Assembly (NCBI RefSeq): GCF_000498575.2
Contig: NZ_AWSQ01000010.1
Coordinates: 20,590 to 84,589, forward strand
Length of the DNA: 64,000 nt
Source of the DNA: Pseudomonas taeanensis MS-3
Lineage (GTDB): Bacteria > Pseudomonadota > Gammaproteobacteria > Pseudomonadales > Pseudomonadaceae
Direction of reading: 5' to 3'
Shown here: one piece after another, positions 17,211-25,923 of the stretch
Position numbering within the stretch: the stretch's first letter is position 1
Layout of the letters: each line of letters opens with the position of its first letter
Program-made: the position numbers and the translations under genes
Notes under the pieces: model-generated
Database searches by the model: none
Told to the model about the DNA's origin: nothing
Seen by the model: the letters and a program-made list of their open reading frames with translations, nothing else

Positions 17211-18005
17211 ATGAAAACGCCGAACTCACGCCCTGTAGTGCTTTGCCTGTCCGGCCACGACCCTTGTGGCGGCGCCGGCCTGCAAGCCGATATCGAAGCC
17301 CTGCTCGCCCAAGGCTGTCACGCCGCCCCGACCGTGACCGCACTGACCGTGCAGGACAGCGTCAACGTCCAGGACTTTCGCGTGCTCGATCGCGCCTGGG
17401 TACTGGCTCAGGCGCGAGCGGTCATCGCCGACCTGCCGGTGGCTGCAGTCAAGCTGGGCATGCTCGGCTCGGTGGAAATGGTCGACACCGTGCTGGAGAT
17501 CATGCAGCAGCTACCCGGCGTGCCCCTGGTCTGCGACCCCGTACTGAGGGCCGGCGGCGGCGGCGCGCTGGGCCAGGACGACGTTGGCTACGCCATGCGC
17601 GAGCGGCTGTTCGCGCTATCCAGCATCGCCACCCCCAACCTGCCAGAGGCGCGCATCCTCGCCGAGCTGCCAGACGGCACGGCCGATCAGTGCGCCGAGA
17701 AACTGCTGCCGTATATCCGCCATTTACTGATCACCGGCGGCCACGGCGACGAACGCGAAGTGCACAACCGGCTTTACAGCCGCGATGGCAGCCAACACAC
17801 CTTCGTCTGCCAGCGCCTGCCCGGCAGCTACCACGGCTCCGGTTGCACCCTGGCCAGCGCTCTGGCTGGGCGCCTGGCCCTCGGCCAGGAACTGGTCAGC
17901 GCGGTGCAGTTCGCCCTCGACTACACCTGGCGCACCTTGCGCGATGCCGAACAACCCGGCCACGGCCAGTACCTGCCGCGGCGCCTGCCGCTGGATTTCT
18001 GTTGA
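17211..18005 (+). CDS. thiD: Hydroxymethylpyrimidine/phosphomethylpyrimidine kinase
   Basis: A 264-residue ribokinase-fold enzyme that phosphorylates HMP and HMP-P for thiamine synthesis. Visible are LSGHDPCGGAGLQADIEA at the start, the substrate lid TVTALTVQDS, and the anion-hole block GSGCTLASALAGRLALGQ with the catalytic-base Asp replaced by Cys (GSYHGSGCTLASA), as usual in ThiD. In-frame TTG (17190) and ATG (17193) codons lie upstream, but the product from 17211 (MKTPNSRPVVLCLSG) fits the family. It is 13 bp upstream of thiE. I see no TPP riboswitch before it. Confidence 0.92.
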   Translation: MKTPNSRPVVLCLSGHDPCGGAGLQADIEALLAQGCHAAPTVTALTVQDSVNVQDFRVLDRAWVLAQARAVIADLPVAAVKLGMLGSVEMVDTVLEIMQQLPGVPLVCDPVLRAGGGGALGQDDVGYAMRERLFALSSIATPNLPEARILAELPDGTADQCAEKLLPYIRHLLITGGHGDEREVHNRLYSRDGSQHTFVCQRLPGSYHGSGCTLASALAGRLALGQELVSAVQFALDYTWRTLRDAEQPGHGQYLPRRLPLDFC

Positions 18006-18018
18006 TGGAGAGCTGCCA

Positions 18019-18657
18019 ATGAAGCTGCATGGCCTGTACGCCATCACCGACAGCCAATTGCTCGCCGACGGCAAGCTGCTGCCCTATGTCGAAGCCGCAC
18101 TGAAGGGCGGCGCCAGGCTGCTGCAGTACCGCGACAAGTCGAGCGAGGACGCGCGCCGCCTTCGCGAAGCCGAAGCCCTGCGCGAGCTGTGCGAGCGTTA
18201 TGGCGCCGCGCTGATCATCAACGACGACGCCGAACTGGCAGCGCGACTCGGTGTCGGCCTGCACCTGGGCCAGAGCGATGGTTCGCTGGCCGCTGCCCGC
18301 GCCCTGCTCGGGCGCCAGGCGATCATCGGCGGCACCTGTCATGCGCAACTGGAACTGGCCGACATGGCCGCCAACGAAGGCGCCAACTACATCGCCTTCG
18401 GGCGCTTCTTCAATTCCACCACCAAGCCCGGCGCGCCCGCGGCCACGCTCGACCTGCTGCAAGCGGCACACGACCGTTTCAGCCTACCGATCGTCGCCAT
18501 TGGCGGCGTCACCCTGGCCAACGCCCCCCAGTTGATCGCTCGCGGCGCCAGCATGGTCGCAGTGATCCACGCGCTGTTCAGCGCTGACTCGGCAGCGCAG
18601 GTCGAACAGCGCGCGCGTGCCTTCAGCGCCCTGTTCGCCGACACCCCAGATACCTAA
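18019..18657 (+). CDS. thiE: Thiamine-phosphate synthase
   Basis: A 212-residue TIM-barrel enzyme that joins HMP-pyrophosphate and thiazole phosphate to make thiamine phosphate. Conserved pieces include GLYAITDSQLL, LLQYRDKS (pyrophosphate-binding Arg), LIINDDAELAARLGVGLHLGQ, ANYIAFGRFFNSTTKPGA and a C-terminal phosphate-binding VAIGGVTLANA. The ATG at 18019 has GGAG 11 bases before it and lies 13 bp after thiD. This places the last two pathway-specific steps in one transcript, followed by hemL. Confidence 0.93.
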   Translation: MKLHGLYAITDSQLLADGKLLPYVEAALKGGARLLQYRDKSSEDARRLREAEALRELCERYGAALIINDDAELAARLGVGLHLGQSDGSLAAARALLGRQAIIGGTCHAQLELADMAANEGANYIAFGRFFNSTTKPGAPAATLDLLQAAHDRFSLPIVAIGGVTLANAPQLIARGASMVAVIHALFSADSAAQVEQRARAFSALFADTPDT

Positions 18658-18710
18658 TTGCTTACCCGGGCGACCGCCCTCGCCCCGACTCGAATATCAA
18701 GAGGTTCGCC

Positions 18711-20000
18711 ATGTCCCGTTCGCAAATCCTGTTCGCCAACGCCCAGAAGCACATCCCCGGCGGCGTCAACTCGCCAGTGCGCGCGTTCAAGAGCGTCGGC
18801 GGCACCCCGCTGTTCTTCAAGCACGCCGCTGGCGCCTACCTGATCGACGAAGACGACAAGCGCTACGTGGACTACGTCGGTTCCTGGGGGCCGATGATTC
18901 TCGGCCATAGCCATCCGCAGGTACTGGATGCGGTGCGCCAGCAACTGGAACACGGCCTGTCCTTCGGCGCACCGACCGCCATGGAAACCGAGATGGCCGA
19001 CCTGGTCTGCAGCCTCGTGCCATCCATGGACATGGTGCGCATGGTCAGCTCCGGCACCGAAGCGACCATGAGCGCGATTCGCCTGGCCCGCGGCTTCACC
19101 GGTCGCGACAGCATCATCAAATTTGAAGGCTGCTACCACGGTCACTCCGACAGCCTGCTGGTCAAAGCCGGCTCCGGCGCCCTGACCCAGGGCGTCCCGA
19201 GCTCCGCCGGGGTGCCGGCGGACTTCGCCAAACACACCCTGACCCTGCCCTTCAACGACCTCCAGGCGGTCGCGCGAATGCTTGGCGAAGTTGGCCAGCA
19301 GGTGGCGTGCATCATCGTCGAACCAGTGGCCGGCAACATGAACTGCGTGCCACCAGCACCGGGCTTCCTCCAGGGTTTGCGCGAGCAGTGCGACAAACAC
19401 GGCGTGGTACTGATTTTCGACGAGGTGATGACCGGCTTTCGCGTCGCCCTCGGCGGCGCCCAGGCGCATTACGGCGTGACCCCGGATCTGACCACTTTCG
19501 GCAAGATCATCGGTGGCGGCATGCCGGTCGGCTGCTTCGGCGGCAAGCGCGAGATCATGTCGTGCATCGCCCCGCTCGGCCCGGTCTATCAGGCCGGCAC
19601 CCTGTCCGGTAACCCGCTGGCCATGGCCGCCGGCCTGACCACCCTCAAGCTGATCAGCCGCCCCGGCTTCCACGCCGAACTGAGCGACTACACCACCCGC
19701 CTGCTCGACGGCCTGCAACAACGCGCCGATGCCGCCGGCATACCCTTCGTCACCACCCAGGCAGGCGGCATGTTCGGCCTGTACTTCAGTGGAGCCGACG
19801 ACATCGTCACCTTCGACGACGTGATGACCAGCGACAGCGAACGCTTCAAGCGCTTCTTCCACCTGATGCTGGAGGGCGGCATCTACCTGGCCCCCAGCGC
19901 CTTCGAGGCCGGCTTCACCTCCATCGCTCATGGCGACACGGAACTCAAGCTGACCCTGGACGCCGCCGAACGCGCCTTCGCCGAGCTGAAGAAAGCCTGA
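18711..20000 (+). CDS. hemL: Glutamate-1-semialdehyde 2,1-aminomutase
   Basis: A 429-residue PLP enzyme that turns glutamate-1-semialdehyde into 5-aminolevulinate, the C5 route to haem. The start FANAQKHIPGGVNSPVRAF is typical. The pyridoxal lysine is in TTFGKIIGGGMPVG, and the cofactor Asp in LIFDEVMTGFR. The ATG at 18711 has AGAGG just upstream. The gene follows thiE by 53 bp and ends overlapping by one base with the ATG of a membrane protein gene. Confidence 0.95.
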   Translation: MSRSQILFANAQKHIPGGVNSPVRAFKSVGGTPLFFKHAAGAYLIDEDDKRYVDYVGSWGPMILGHSHPQVLDAVRQQLEHGLSFGAPTAMETEMADLVCSLVPSMDMVRMVSSGTEATMSAIRLARGFTGRDSIIKFEGCYHGHSDSLLVKAGSGALTQGVPSSAGVPADFAKHTLTLPFNDLQAVARMLGEVGQQVACIIVEPVAGNMNCVPPAPGFLQGLREQCDKHGVVLIFDEVMTGFRVALGGAQAHYGVTPDLTTFGKIIGGGMPVGCFGGKREIMSCIAPLGPVYQAGTLSGNPLAMAAGLTTLKLISRPGFHAELSDYTTRLLDGLQQRADAAGIPFVTTQAGGMFGLYFSGADDIVTFDDVMTSDSERFKRFFHLMLEGGIYLAPSAFEAGFTSIAHGDTELKLTLDAAERAFAELKKA

Positions 20001-20665
20001 TGCAGTACAGCACCGCCGCCTCCGATGGACTACTGGCACTGGCCTGCCTGGCCTGCGCCATCGCCCTCGGCAAGGCCCGCGGGCGCCACCCCGAGGCCGA
20101 TCAACCAGCGCTATTCTGCGCCCTGCTCGGCTTCCTCCTGCCAGCTGCCGCCGCCACAAGCGGTGCGCTACGCTACGGCCTGGATCCCAACTGGCAAGCT
20201 GCTCACTTATGGCTGAGCCAGGCCAGCAGCTTTCTCGGCCTGCCGCTGCTTGGCCTGGCCGCGTTGAGCCTGGGACGCAGTTGGGCCTGGAGCCGACCGA
20301 ACTGGGGCCGAGCGGTATTAGGCCTATGTGCCTTCTTTGAGCTGTTCCGCCAGATGAACCTGCTCGAGGACTACCGCCTGCTATTGGGCCTGGCGAGCTT
20401 GCTGCTGATCCTCCATGCCGGCTCCAGGCAATGGCCGCGACGCATTCCCACTCTGGCCGCTGCCGGCGCAGTGGGCCTGTTCCTGCTGGCCGGCCTGGCC
20501 GTCGGAACCCAGGGCTTTATCGGCCCCCTGCGTCGCGTCGACCTGTATCACGGCCTACTGACCGCCGCTTACCCGTTAATCGCCTGGCTAATACTGGATC
20601 TGCCTGGCTGCCGACGGAAAAAACCCACTCAAGACCCTGTAAGATCGAACAGTCTTATTTCATAA
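20000..20665 (+). CDS. Hypothetical multi-spanning membrane protein
   Basis: A 221-residue, strongly hydrophobic protein with about seven predicted membrane segments and short loops, ending in a basic tail (CRRKKPTQDPVR). The ATG shares a base with the hemL TGA, so translation is coupled. I recognise no domain. A conserved hypothetical gene is found at this place in other Pseudomonas, so it is likely real, but no role in haem synthesis can be claimed. Confidence 0.6.
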   Translation: MQYSTAASDGLLALACLACAIALGKARGRHPEADQPALFCALLGFLLPAAAATSGALRYGLDPNWQAAHLWLSQASSFLGLPLLGLAALSLGRSWAWSRPNWGRAVLGLCAFFELFRQMNLLEDYRLLLGLASLLLILHAGSRQWPRRIPTLAAAGAVGLFLLAGLAVGTQGFIGPLRRVDLYHGLLTAAYPLIAWLILDLPGCRRKKPTQDPVRSNSLIS

Positions 20666-20734
20666 TGCGATGGCTGGCGCGCTGCGTCGGCCGGGCAACA
20701 CACCCGCCCCGCTTGTTGAGGTTCTGTTATCCAG

Positions 20735-21283
20735 ATGATCCGCACCGGCCGCACCCTGTCTCTGGGCTGCCTGTTGCTTGTACTGCCGTTACTTGCCTGC
20801 GCAGGCGGCAACTCCCTGCTGATCCCGGCTACCAGCAGTTGCTCGCTGAACAGCCCGCCCGAGGACTTGCCTGACGCCCTGGCCGCCTGTCAGGAAGCTG
20901 CGCACAATGGCAGCCTGCAAGCGAAATACGAACTCGGCGAATTTTTTTACGACGGCAAGCGCGCACCGCGCGATCTGCCGCAAGCACTGAACTGGTTCGA
21001 ACAGGCCTCACTGCAGGGCCACGCCCAGGCTCAATATCGCCTGGGCATGATGTTCTTTCGCGGCGAAGGCGTCCCGGCGAACAATGTTCAGGCCTATATC
21101 GTGCTGAAGATGGCGGCAGTCAATGGTTCTGACGAGGCAATGGACAGTGCCGACCTGATTTCGGCACAGATGCCACGCGACGAACTGGAAATTGCCAGCC
21201 AGGTGCTCGGGCAGATCTTCCGCAACTACCTGCTGGAATTGCAGACCGCCGACGAACGCTCCCCGTTCGCTCCCCTGCCGTAA
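20735..21283 (+). CDS. Sel1-repeat protein with lipoprotein-like signal
   Basis: A 182-residue secreted protein. The signal segment (LGCLLLVLPLLACAGG) contains a plausible lipobox with Cys near residue 22. After it come Sel1/TPR-like repeats: AKYELGEFFYDGKRAPRDLPQALNWFEQA (shown for scale; the repeat is about 36 residues) and AQYRLGMMFFRGEGVPANNV. Such repeats mediate protein contacts in the periplasm. The partner is unknown. It ends 10 bp before a truncated copy of the dispersed repeat element. Confidence 0.75.
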   Translation: MIRTGRTLSLGCLLLVLPLLACAGGNSLLIPATSSCSLNSPPEDLPDALAACQEAAHNGSLQAKYELGEFFYDGKRAPRDLPQALNWFEQASLQGHAQAQYRLGMMFFRGEGVPANNVQAYIVLKMAAVNGSDEAMDSADLISAQMPRDELEIASQVLGQIFRNYLLELQTADERSPFAPLP

Positions 21284-21292
21284 GCAAACCGC

Positions 21293-21350
21293 CTAGCAGG
21301 CCGCTGAAAACTTAACGAGCCACGACCAGGCAAGACGAAATCAGCCGACC
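21293..21350 (+). repeat. Truncated left half of the dispersed hairpin repeat (copy D)
   Basis: CTAGCAGGCCGCTGAAAAC followed by GACCAGGCAAGACGAAATCA matches the left 55 bases of the complete element at 49287 with few changes. The centre and right half are missing. It lies between convergent genes. Confidence 0.65.
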
Positions 21351-21436
21351 GGCACAGCCTGACGCAGCCCCAGAGCAAGGCAAGAGCTGCCGCACTCATT
21401 GTTAACCTGGAGTGATTCGAGCAGCCCGCAGTTGTT

Positions 21437-21760
21437 TTACTTGTCCGGCATCGGCATGGGGAACGGCATGATATTGCCGCCGCCCTTGGCCTCGCTGATC
21501 TTCGGCGTACCCAGACGCTCCACTTCGTCGATGCGAATGATCGCGTGCATCGGCACGAAGCTACGCACTACGCCATCGAACTGGGCTTTGAGCTTTTCTT
21601 CGCTAGGGTCGACCACCACCTGGGTGCGCTCACCGAAGACGAACTCCTCCACCTCAAGAAACCCCCACAGATCGCTTTGAAAAATCTGCTTGGCGTACAT
21701 TTCGTACACTTGGCCCTGATTGAGAAAAATGACCTTATAGATAGGCTCGCGCTTGCTCAT
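21437..21760 (-). CDS. DUF1820 family protein
   Basis: A 107-residue soluble protein. The opening REPIYKVIFLNQGQVYEMYA and the middle GFLEVEEFVFGERTQVVVDPSEEKL are the landmarks of the DUF1820 family, found near miaB in pseudomonads. The C-terminal tail is rich in Gly, Met and Pro. No enzymatic motif or membrane segment is visible, and the function is not known. It is divergent from miaB, sharing a 128-bp intergenic region. Confidence 0.8.
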   Translation of the reverse strand: MSKREPIYKVIFLNQGQVYEMYAKQIFQSDLWGFLEVEEFVFGERTQVVVDPSEEKLKAQFDGVVRSFVPMHAIIRIDEVERLGTPKISEAKGGGNIMPFPMPMPDK

Positions 21761-21850
21761 GGATAGCAGTTCAGACTGGGAAAAATGAAGGGGGCAGATA
21801 ATAGCACAGCCACCGGGCAGCCAACCCTAGGAAGCCAGCCGCCGGACCAC

Positions 21851-21856
21851 TATAAT
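21851..21856 (+). promoter_or_regulatory. Likely -10 element of the miaB operon promoter
   Basis: A perfect TATAAT, 32 bases before the miaB ATG. A clear -35 box is not visible in the GC-rich DNA upstream, so this is a tentative call. Confidence 0.4.
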
Positions 21857-21888
21857 GTGCGGTTCTTCGAATCACCCTTTGAGCCCGC

Positions 21889-23232
21889 ATGACCAAGAAG
21901 CTTTATATCGAAACCCACGGCTGCCAGATGAACGAGTACGACAGCTCGCGCATGGTCGACCTGCTGGGCGAACATCAAGCCCTGGAAGTCACCGAGCGCG
22001 CCGCGGACGCCGACATCATTCTGCTCAACACCTGCTCGATTCGCGAAAAAGCCCAGGACAAGGTGTTTTCCCAGCTCGGGCGCTGGCGTGAGCTGAAGCT
22101 GGAAAACCCCGATCTGGTGATCGGCGTCGGCGGCTGCGTGGCCAGCCAGGAAGGTGCCGCCATCCGCGATCGCGCACCCTACGTCGACGTGGTTTTCGGC
22201 CCGCAGACCCTGCACCGCCTGCCGGAAATGATCGACGCGGCGCGCAGCACCAAGCAGCCGCAAGTCGATATTTCCTTCCCTGAGATCGAGAAATTCGACC
22301 GCCTGCCCGAGCCGCGCGTCGATGGCCCCAGCGCCTTCGTCTCGGTGATGGAAGGCTGCAGCAAGTACTGCACCTTCTGCGTGGTGCCCTACACACGCGG
22401 CGAGGAAGTCAGCCGGCCGCTGGCCGACGTGCTCGGCGAGGTTATTCACCTGGCCGAGAACGGCGTGCGTGAAGTGACTCTGCTCGGGCAGAACGTCAAC
22501 GGCTATCGCGGCGCGACCCAGGGCGGCCAGCTCGCCGACTTCGCCGAACTGCTCTACGCAGTGGCTGCGATCGACGGCATCGACCGCATCCGCTACACCA
22601 CCAGCCACCCACTGGAATTCTCCGACGCGCTGATCCAGGCCCACGCGGAGATTCCCGAGCTGGTCAAATACCTGCACTTGCCGGTGCAATCGGGTTCGGA
22701 CCGCATTCTCGCGGCGATGAAGCGCAACCACACCGCACTGGAATACAAGTCGCGCATCCGCAAATTGAAAGCAGCTGTTCCCGATATTCTGATCAGCTCC
22801 GACTTCATCATCGGCTTCCCCGGCGAGACCGAGAAAGACTTCGAGCAGACCATGAAGCTGGTCGAAGAGATCGGCTTCGACTTCTCCTACTCTTTCGTCT
22901 ACAGCGCGCGCCCCGGCACCCCGGCCGCGGACCTGCCCGACGAGACCCCGGAAGAACTGAAGAAGCAGCGCCTGAAAATCCTCCAGGACCGTATCAACCA
23001 ACTGGGCTTCGAGAATAGCCGGCGCATGGTCGGCAGCGTGCAGCGCATTCTGGTCAGCGATTACTCGAAAAAAGATCCCGGCATGCTCCAGGGCCGCACC
23101 GAGAGCAATCGCGTGGTCAACTTCCGCAGTGACAATCCGCGCCTGATCGGCCAGTTCGTCATGGTGCTGATCGATGACGCCATGCCCCACTCGCTGCGCG
23201 GCACCTTGCTGACGGAACCACACCCAGCCTGA
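21889..23232 (+). CDS. miaB: tRNA-2-methylthio-N6-dimethylallyladenosine synthase
   Basis: A 447-residue radical-SAM methylthiotransferase that modifies A37 of tRNAs reading UNN codons. The N-terminal UPF0004 domain carries cluster Cys at 12, 49 and 83. The radical-SAM triad is Cys157, Cys161 and Cys164 (GCSKYCTFC). A C-terminal TRAM domain for RNA binding starts at about residue 380 (SVQRILVSDYSKKD). Length and order are standard. A T-tailed hairpin terminator follows the stop. Confidence 0.96.
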   Translation: MTKKLYIETHGCQMNEYDSSRMVDLLGEHQALEVTERAADADIILLNTCSIREKAQDKVFSQLGRWRELKLENPDLVIGVGGCVASQEGAAIRDRAPYVDVVFGPQTLHRLPEMIDAARSTKQPQVDISFPEIEKFDRLPEPRVDGPSAFVSVMEGCSKYCTFCVVPYTRGEEVSRPLADVLGEVIHLAENGVREVTLLGQNVNGYRGATQGGQLADFAELLYAVAAIDGIDRIRYTTSHPLEFSDALIQAHAEIPELVKYLHLPVQSGSDRILAAMKRNHTALEYKSRIRKLKAAVPDILISSDFIIGFPGETEKDFEQTMKLVEEIGFDFSYSFVYSARPGTPAADLPDETPEELKKQRLKILQDRINQLGFENSRRMVGSVQRILVSDYSKKDPGMLQGRTESNRVVNFRSDNPRLIGQFVMVLIDDAMPHSLRGTLLTEPHPA

Positions 23233-23250
23233 GCCAACCACTGGGAAGCT

Positions 23251-23277
23251 CCGCGAGCACCTGACTCGCGGGCTTTT
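23251..23277 (+). terminator. Rho-independent terminator after miaB
   Basis: CCGCGAG, loop CACCTGA, CTCGCGG, followed by GCTTTTC. The stem is a perfect 7 bp with flanking AGC/GCT that can extend it. Confidence 0.75.
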
Positions 23278-23378
23278 CAGTGAGCTGCTAAAGTCGCAGT
23301 TGCCCGTACTTTCAGCCGAGGGCAGCTGGCGTTATTCTTCGTTTCACTACCCTGCCGACTGGCGGCCACCACACGACC

Positions 23379-24380
23379 TTGAACACACCCATAGAACCCC
23401 GTCGCTTCACCCTCGAACCCTTCGACGCTCGGCGCTTCGCCGACCTGTGCGGGCAACTTGATGAGCACCTGCGCCTGATCGAACAGCGCCTGGGCATTGA
23501 AATCCGCAATCGCGGCAATCAGTTCGAGCTGCTCGGCCCGCCAGAGCGTACCCAGTCCGCCGAACAGCTGCTGCGTCGCCTGTACCGCGAAGCCAAGAAC
23601 AGCGAACTGTCTCTGGACACCGTGCACCTGGCACTGCATGAGTCGGACACCGAAGAGCTGACCAACCCGAGCGCAGAGACCAGCGTGGCCCTGCGTACGC
23701 GCAAGGGCATGATTCGCCCGCGCGGCGCCAACCAGCAGCGTTACGTCAAGGCCATGCTCGAGCACGACATCAACTTCGGCATCGGCCCGGCCGGCACCGG
23801 CAAGACCTACCTGGCCGTCGCCTGCGCGGTGGATGCCCTGGAGCGCGAGCAGATTCGTCGCATCCTGCTGGTCCGCCCGGCAGTAGAAGCCGGCGAGAAA
23901 CTTGGTTTCCTGCCCGGCGACCTGGCACAGAAGATCGACCCCTATCTTCGCCCCCTGTACGACGCACTCTATGAGATGCTCGGTTTCGAACATGTTGCCC
24001 GACTGATCGAGAAGCAGGTGATTGAGGTCGCACCACTGGCCTATATGCGCGGCCGTACGCTGAGTAACAGCTTCATCATTCTCGACGAAAGCCAGAACAC
24101 CACGATGGAACAGATGAAGATGTTCCTCACCCGCATCGGTTTCGGCTCCACGGCCGTGATTACCGGCGACATCACCCAGGTCGACCTGCCGCGCGGCACC
24201 CGCTCCGGCCTGACCCACGTGATCGACGTACTGCATGAAGTGCCCGGCATCAGCTTCACCCACTTCAAACCCAAGGACGTGGTACGCCACCCGCTGGTGC
24301 AGCGCATCGTCGAGGCCTACGAGCATCATGACAACCGCCTGCACGGCAAGCCCGACGACCTGGACAACGACGATGCTTGA
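23379..24380 (+). CDS. PhoH-like NTPase
   Basis: A 333-residue P-loop ATPase of the PhoH/YbeZ family. Walker A is GPAGTGKT (136-143) and Walker B is in SFIILDESQNTT. The N-terminal KH-like part (residues 1-100) suggests RNA binding. YbeZ works with the endoribonuclease YbeY in ribosome maturation, and here ybeY overlaps the end of this gene. The start is TTG at 23379; no in-frame ATG comes before the conserved N-terminal block, so an alternative start is unlikely. Confidence 0.92.
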   Translation: MNTPIEPRRFTLEPFDARRFADLCGQLDEHLRLIEQRLGIEIRNRGNQFELLGPPERTQSAEQLLRRLYREAKNSELSLDTVHLALHESDTEELTNPSAETSVALRTRKGMIRPRGANQQRYVKAMLEHDINFGIGPAGTGKTYLAVACAVDALEREQIRRILLVRPAVEAGEKLGFLPGDLAQKIDPYLRPLYDALYEMLGFEHVARLIEKQVIEVAPLAYMRGRTLSNSFIILDESQNTTMEQMKMFLTRIGFGSTAVITGDITQVDLPRGTRSGLTHVIDVLHEVPGISFTHFKPKDVVRHPLVQRIVEAYEHHDNRLHGKPDDLDNDDA

Positions 24381-24846
24381 GCTGGATCTGCAACTCGCCA
24401 GCGAGGGCAAACAGCTGCCCAGCGAGGCACAGTTTCGCGACTGGTGCGCCCTGGCCTTGCGCCAGCGCAGCGCGGACTCAGAGCTGACCATCCGCCTGGT
24501 CGATGAGGCCGAAGGTCGCGAGCTGAACCACACCTGGCGACACAAGAATTACGCCACCAATGTACTGTCCTTTCCCGCCGACGTACCGGATGGGCCGGAC
24601 GGCGTTCCGCTGCTCGACATCCCACTGCTCGGCGACCTGGTGATCTGCGTGCCCGTGGTCGAGCGCGAGGCCATCGAACAGGGCAAGCGTCTGGAGGCGC
24701 ACTGGGCGCATCTGGTGATTCACGGCTGCCTGCATCTACTCGGTTACGACCATATCGAGGATCTCGAAGCCGAGGAAATGGAAACACTGGAACGCATACT
24801 GCTCGCCGAGCTGGGTCACCCCGACCCCTATGCCGGCGACGAATAA
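24373..24846 (+). CDS. ybeY: Endoribonuclease / rRNA maturation factor YbeY
   Basis: A 157-residue zinc-dependent RNase needed for 16S rRNA 3' end maturation and ribosome quality control. The metal site HGCLHLLGYDH provides His117, His121 and His127. The YATNVLSFPAD block is also typical. The ATG at 24373 overlaps the last codons of the PhoH gene by 8 nt, so the two partners are translationally coupled. CorC follows after 31 bp. Confidence 0.95.
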   Translation: MLELDLQLASEGKQLPSEAQFRDWCALALRQRSADSELTIRLVDEAEGRELNHTWRHKNYATNVLSFPADVPDGPDGVPLLDIPLLGDLVICVPVVEREAIEQGKRLEAHWAHLVIHGCLHLLGYDHIEDLEAEEMETLERILLAELGHPDPYAGDE

Positions 24847-24877
24847 CTCCCCACAAGTAAGGATTCCGAGTACCCCC

Positions 24878-25717
24878 ATGAGCGAAGACCGATCGAGCAA
24901 CGAGCAGAAGTCCTGGTTGAATAAACTGACCCAGGCTTTTGCTCATGAGCCGAAAAACCGTCAAGAACTGCTGGAAGTGCTACGCGAAGCACATCAGAAC
25001 AAGCTACTCGACAGCGAAGCCCTGGCGATAGTTGAAGGCGCCATTCAGGTAGCCGACCTGCAGGTTCGCGACATCATGGTTCCCCGCTCGCAGATGATCA
25101 GCATCAAAGCCAATCAAATGCCCAAGGAATTCCTGCCTTCGATCATCGAAGCCGCGCACTCACGCTATCCCGTCGTTGGCGAAAGCCTCGACGATGTGAT
25201 CGGCATCCTGCTGGCCAAGGACCTGCTGCCACTGGTCATGCTCGATGAGCAACCGAGCTTCAACATCAAGGATCTGCTGCGCCCGGCGACTTTCGTTCCC
25301 GAGTCCAAGCGCCTCAACGTACTGCTGCGCGAGTTCCGCGCCAATCACAATCACATGGCCGTGGTCATCGATGAATACGGCGGCGTCGCCGGCCTGGTGA
25401 CCATCGAGGATGTGCTCGAGCAGATCGTCGGCGACATCGAGGACGAGCACGACGTCGAAGAGGACAGCTATGTCAAACCGCTGCCCAGCGGCGACTTCCT
25501 GGTCAAGGCCCTGACCCCGATCGACAACTTCAACGAAGCCTTCGCCTGCGAGTTTTCCGACAACGAGTTCGATACCGTCGGCGGCCTGGTGATGAGCGCC
25601 TTCGGCCATCTGCCCAAACGCAACGAAGTGACCGAGATCGGCGAGTTCCGCTTCCGTGTGCTGAACGCCGACAGTCGGCGCATCCACCTGCTGCGCCTGA
25701 CGCCTCTCGAGCGCTGA
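24878..25717 (+). CDS. corC: HlyC/CorC family CBS-domain protein
   Basis: A 279-residue cytoplasmic protein with a CBS-domain pair (about residues 65-190; VRDIMVPRSQMISI and YGGVAGLVTIEDVLEQIVGD) and a C-terminal CorC_HlyC domain (FNEAFACEFSDNEFDTVGG). It is linked to magnesium/cobalt efflux through CorA in enterobacteria. The ATG at 24878 begins MSEDRSSNEQK. It is followed by lnt after about 200 bp, the usual neighbour. Confidence 0.9.
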   Translation: MSEDRSSNEQKSWLNKLTQAFAHEPKNRQELLEVLREAHQNKLLDSEALAIVEGAIQVADLQVRDIMVPRSQMISIKANQMPKEFLPSIIEAAHSRYPVVGESLDDVIGILLAKDLLPLVMLDEQPSFNIKDLLRPATFVPESKRLNVLLREFRANHNHMAVVIDEYGGVAGLVTIEDVLEQIVGDIEDEHDVEEDSYVKPLPSGDFLVKALTPIDNFNEAFACEFSDNEFDTVGGLVMSAFGHLPKRNEVTEIGEFRFRVLNADSRRIHLLRLTPLER

Positions 25718-25923
25718 GGCCGTCGGCACCAGGCCTGGCTTTTTGCGAGACTGGGCCCGGCTGCGGGGCCCACCGAGCGTGATCACCTGCACTCCATTAC
25801 CGCTAAACAAGTGCCAGCCGCGACAGTCAGCCTCATACCTACGCGCTTTTCCCACAACGCGGCTTGCCCCCGGCCGCCAGTTCCCTATAGCCTCCTGCGG
25901 TCTTTCATTGCCAAGGATTTACG

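Noticed and set aside
18654..20159. A 501-codon minus-strand open frame opposite hemL
   Set aside because: It mirrors hemL, has no recognisable domain or proper start context, and is expected in GC-rich codon usage.
21850..23241. A 463-codon minus-strand open frame opposite miaB
   Set aside because: An antisense shadow with low-complexity Ala/Gly/Val-rich sequence; miaB on the other strand is certain.
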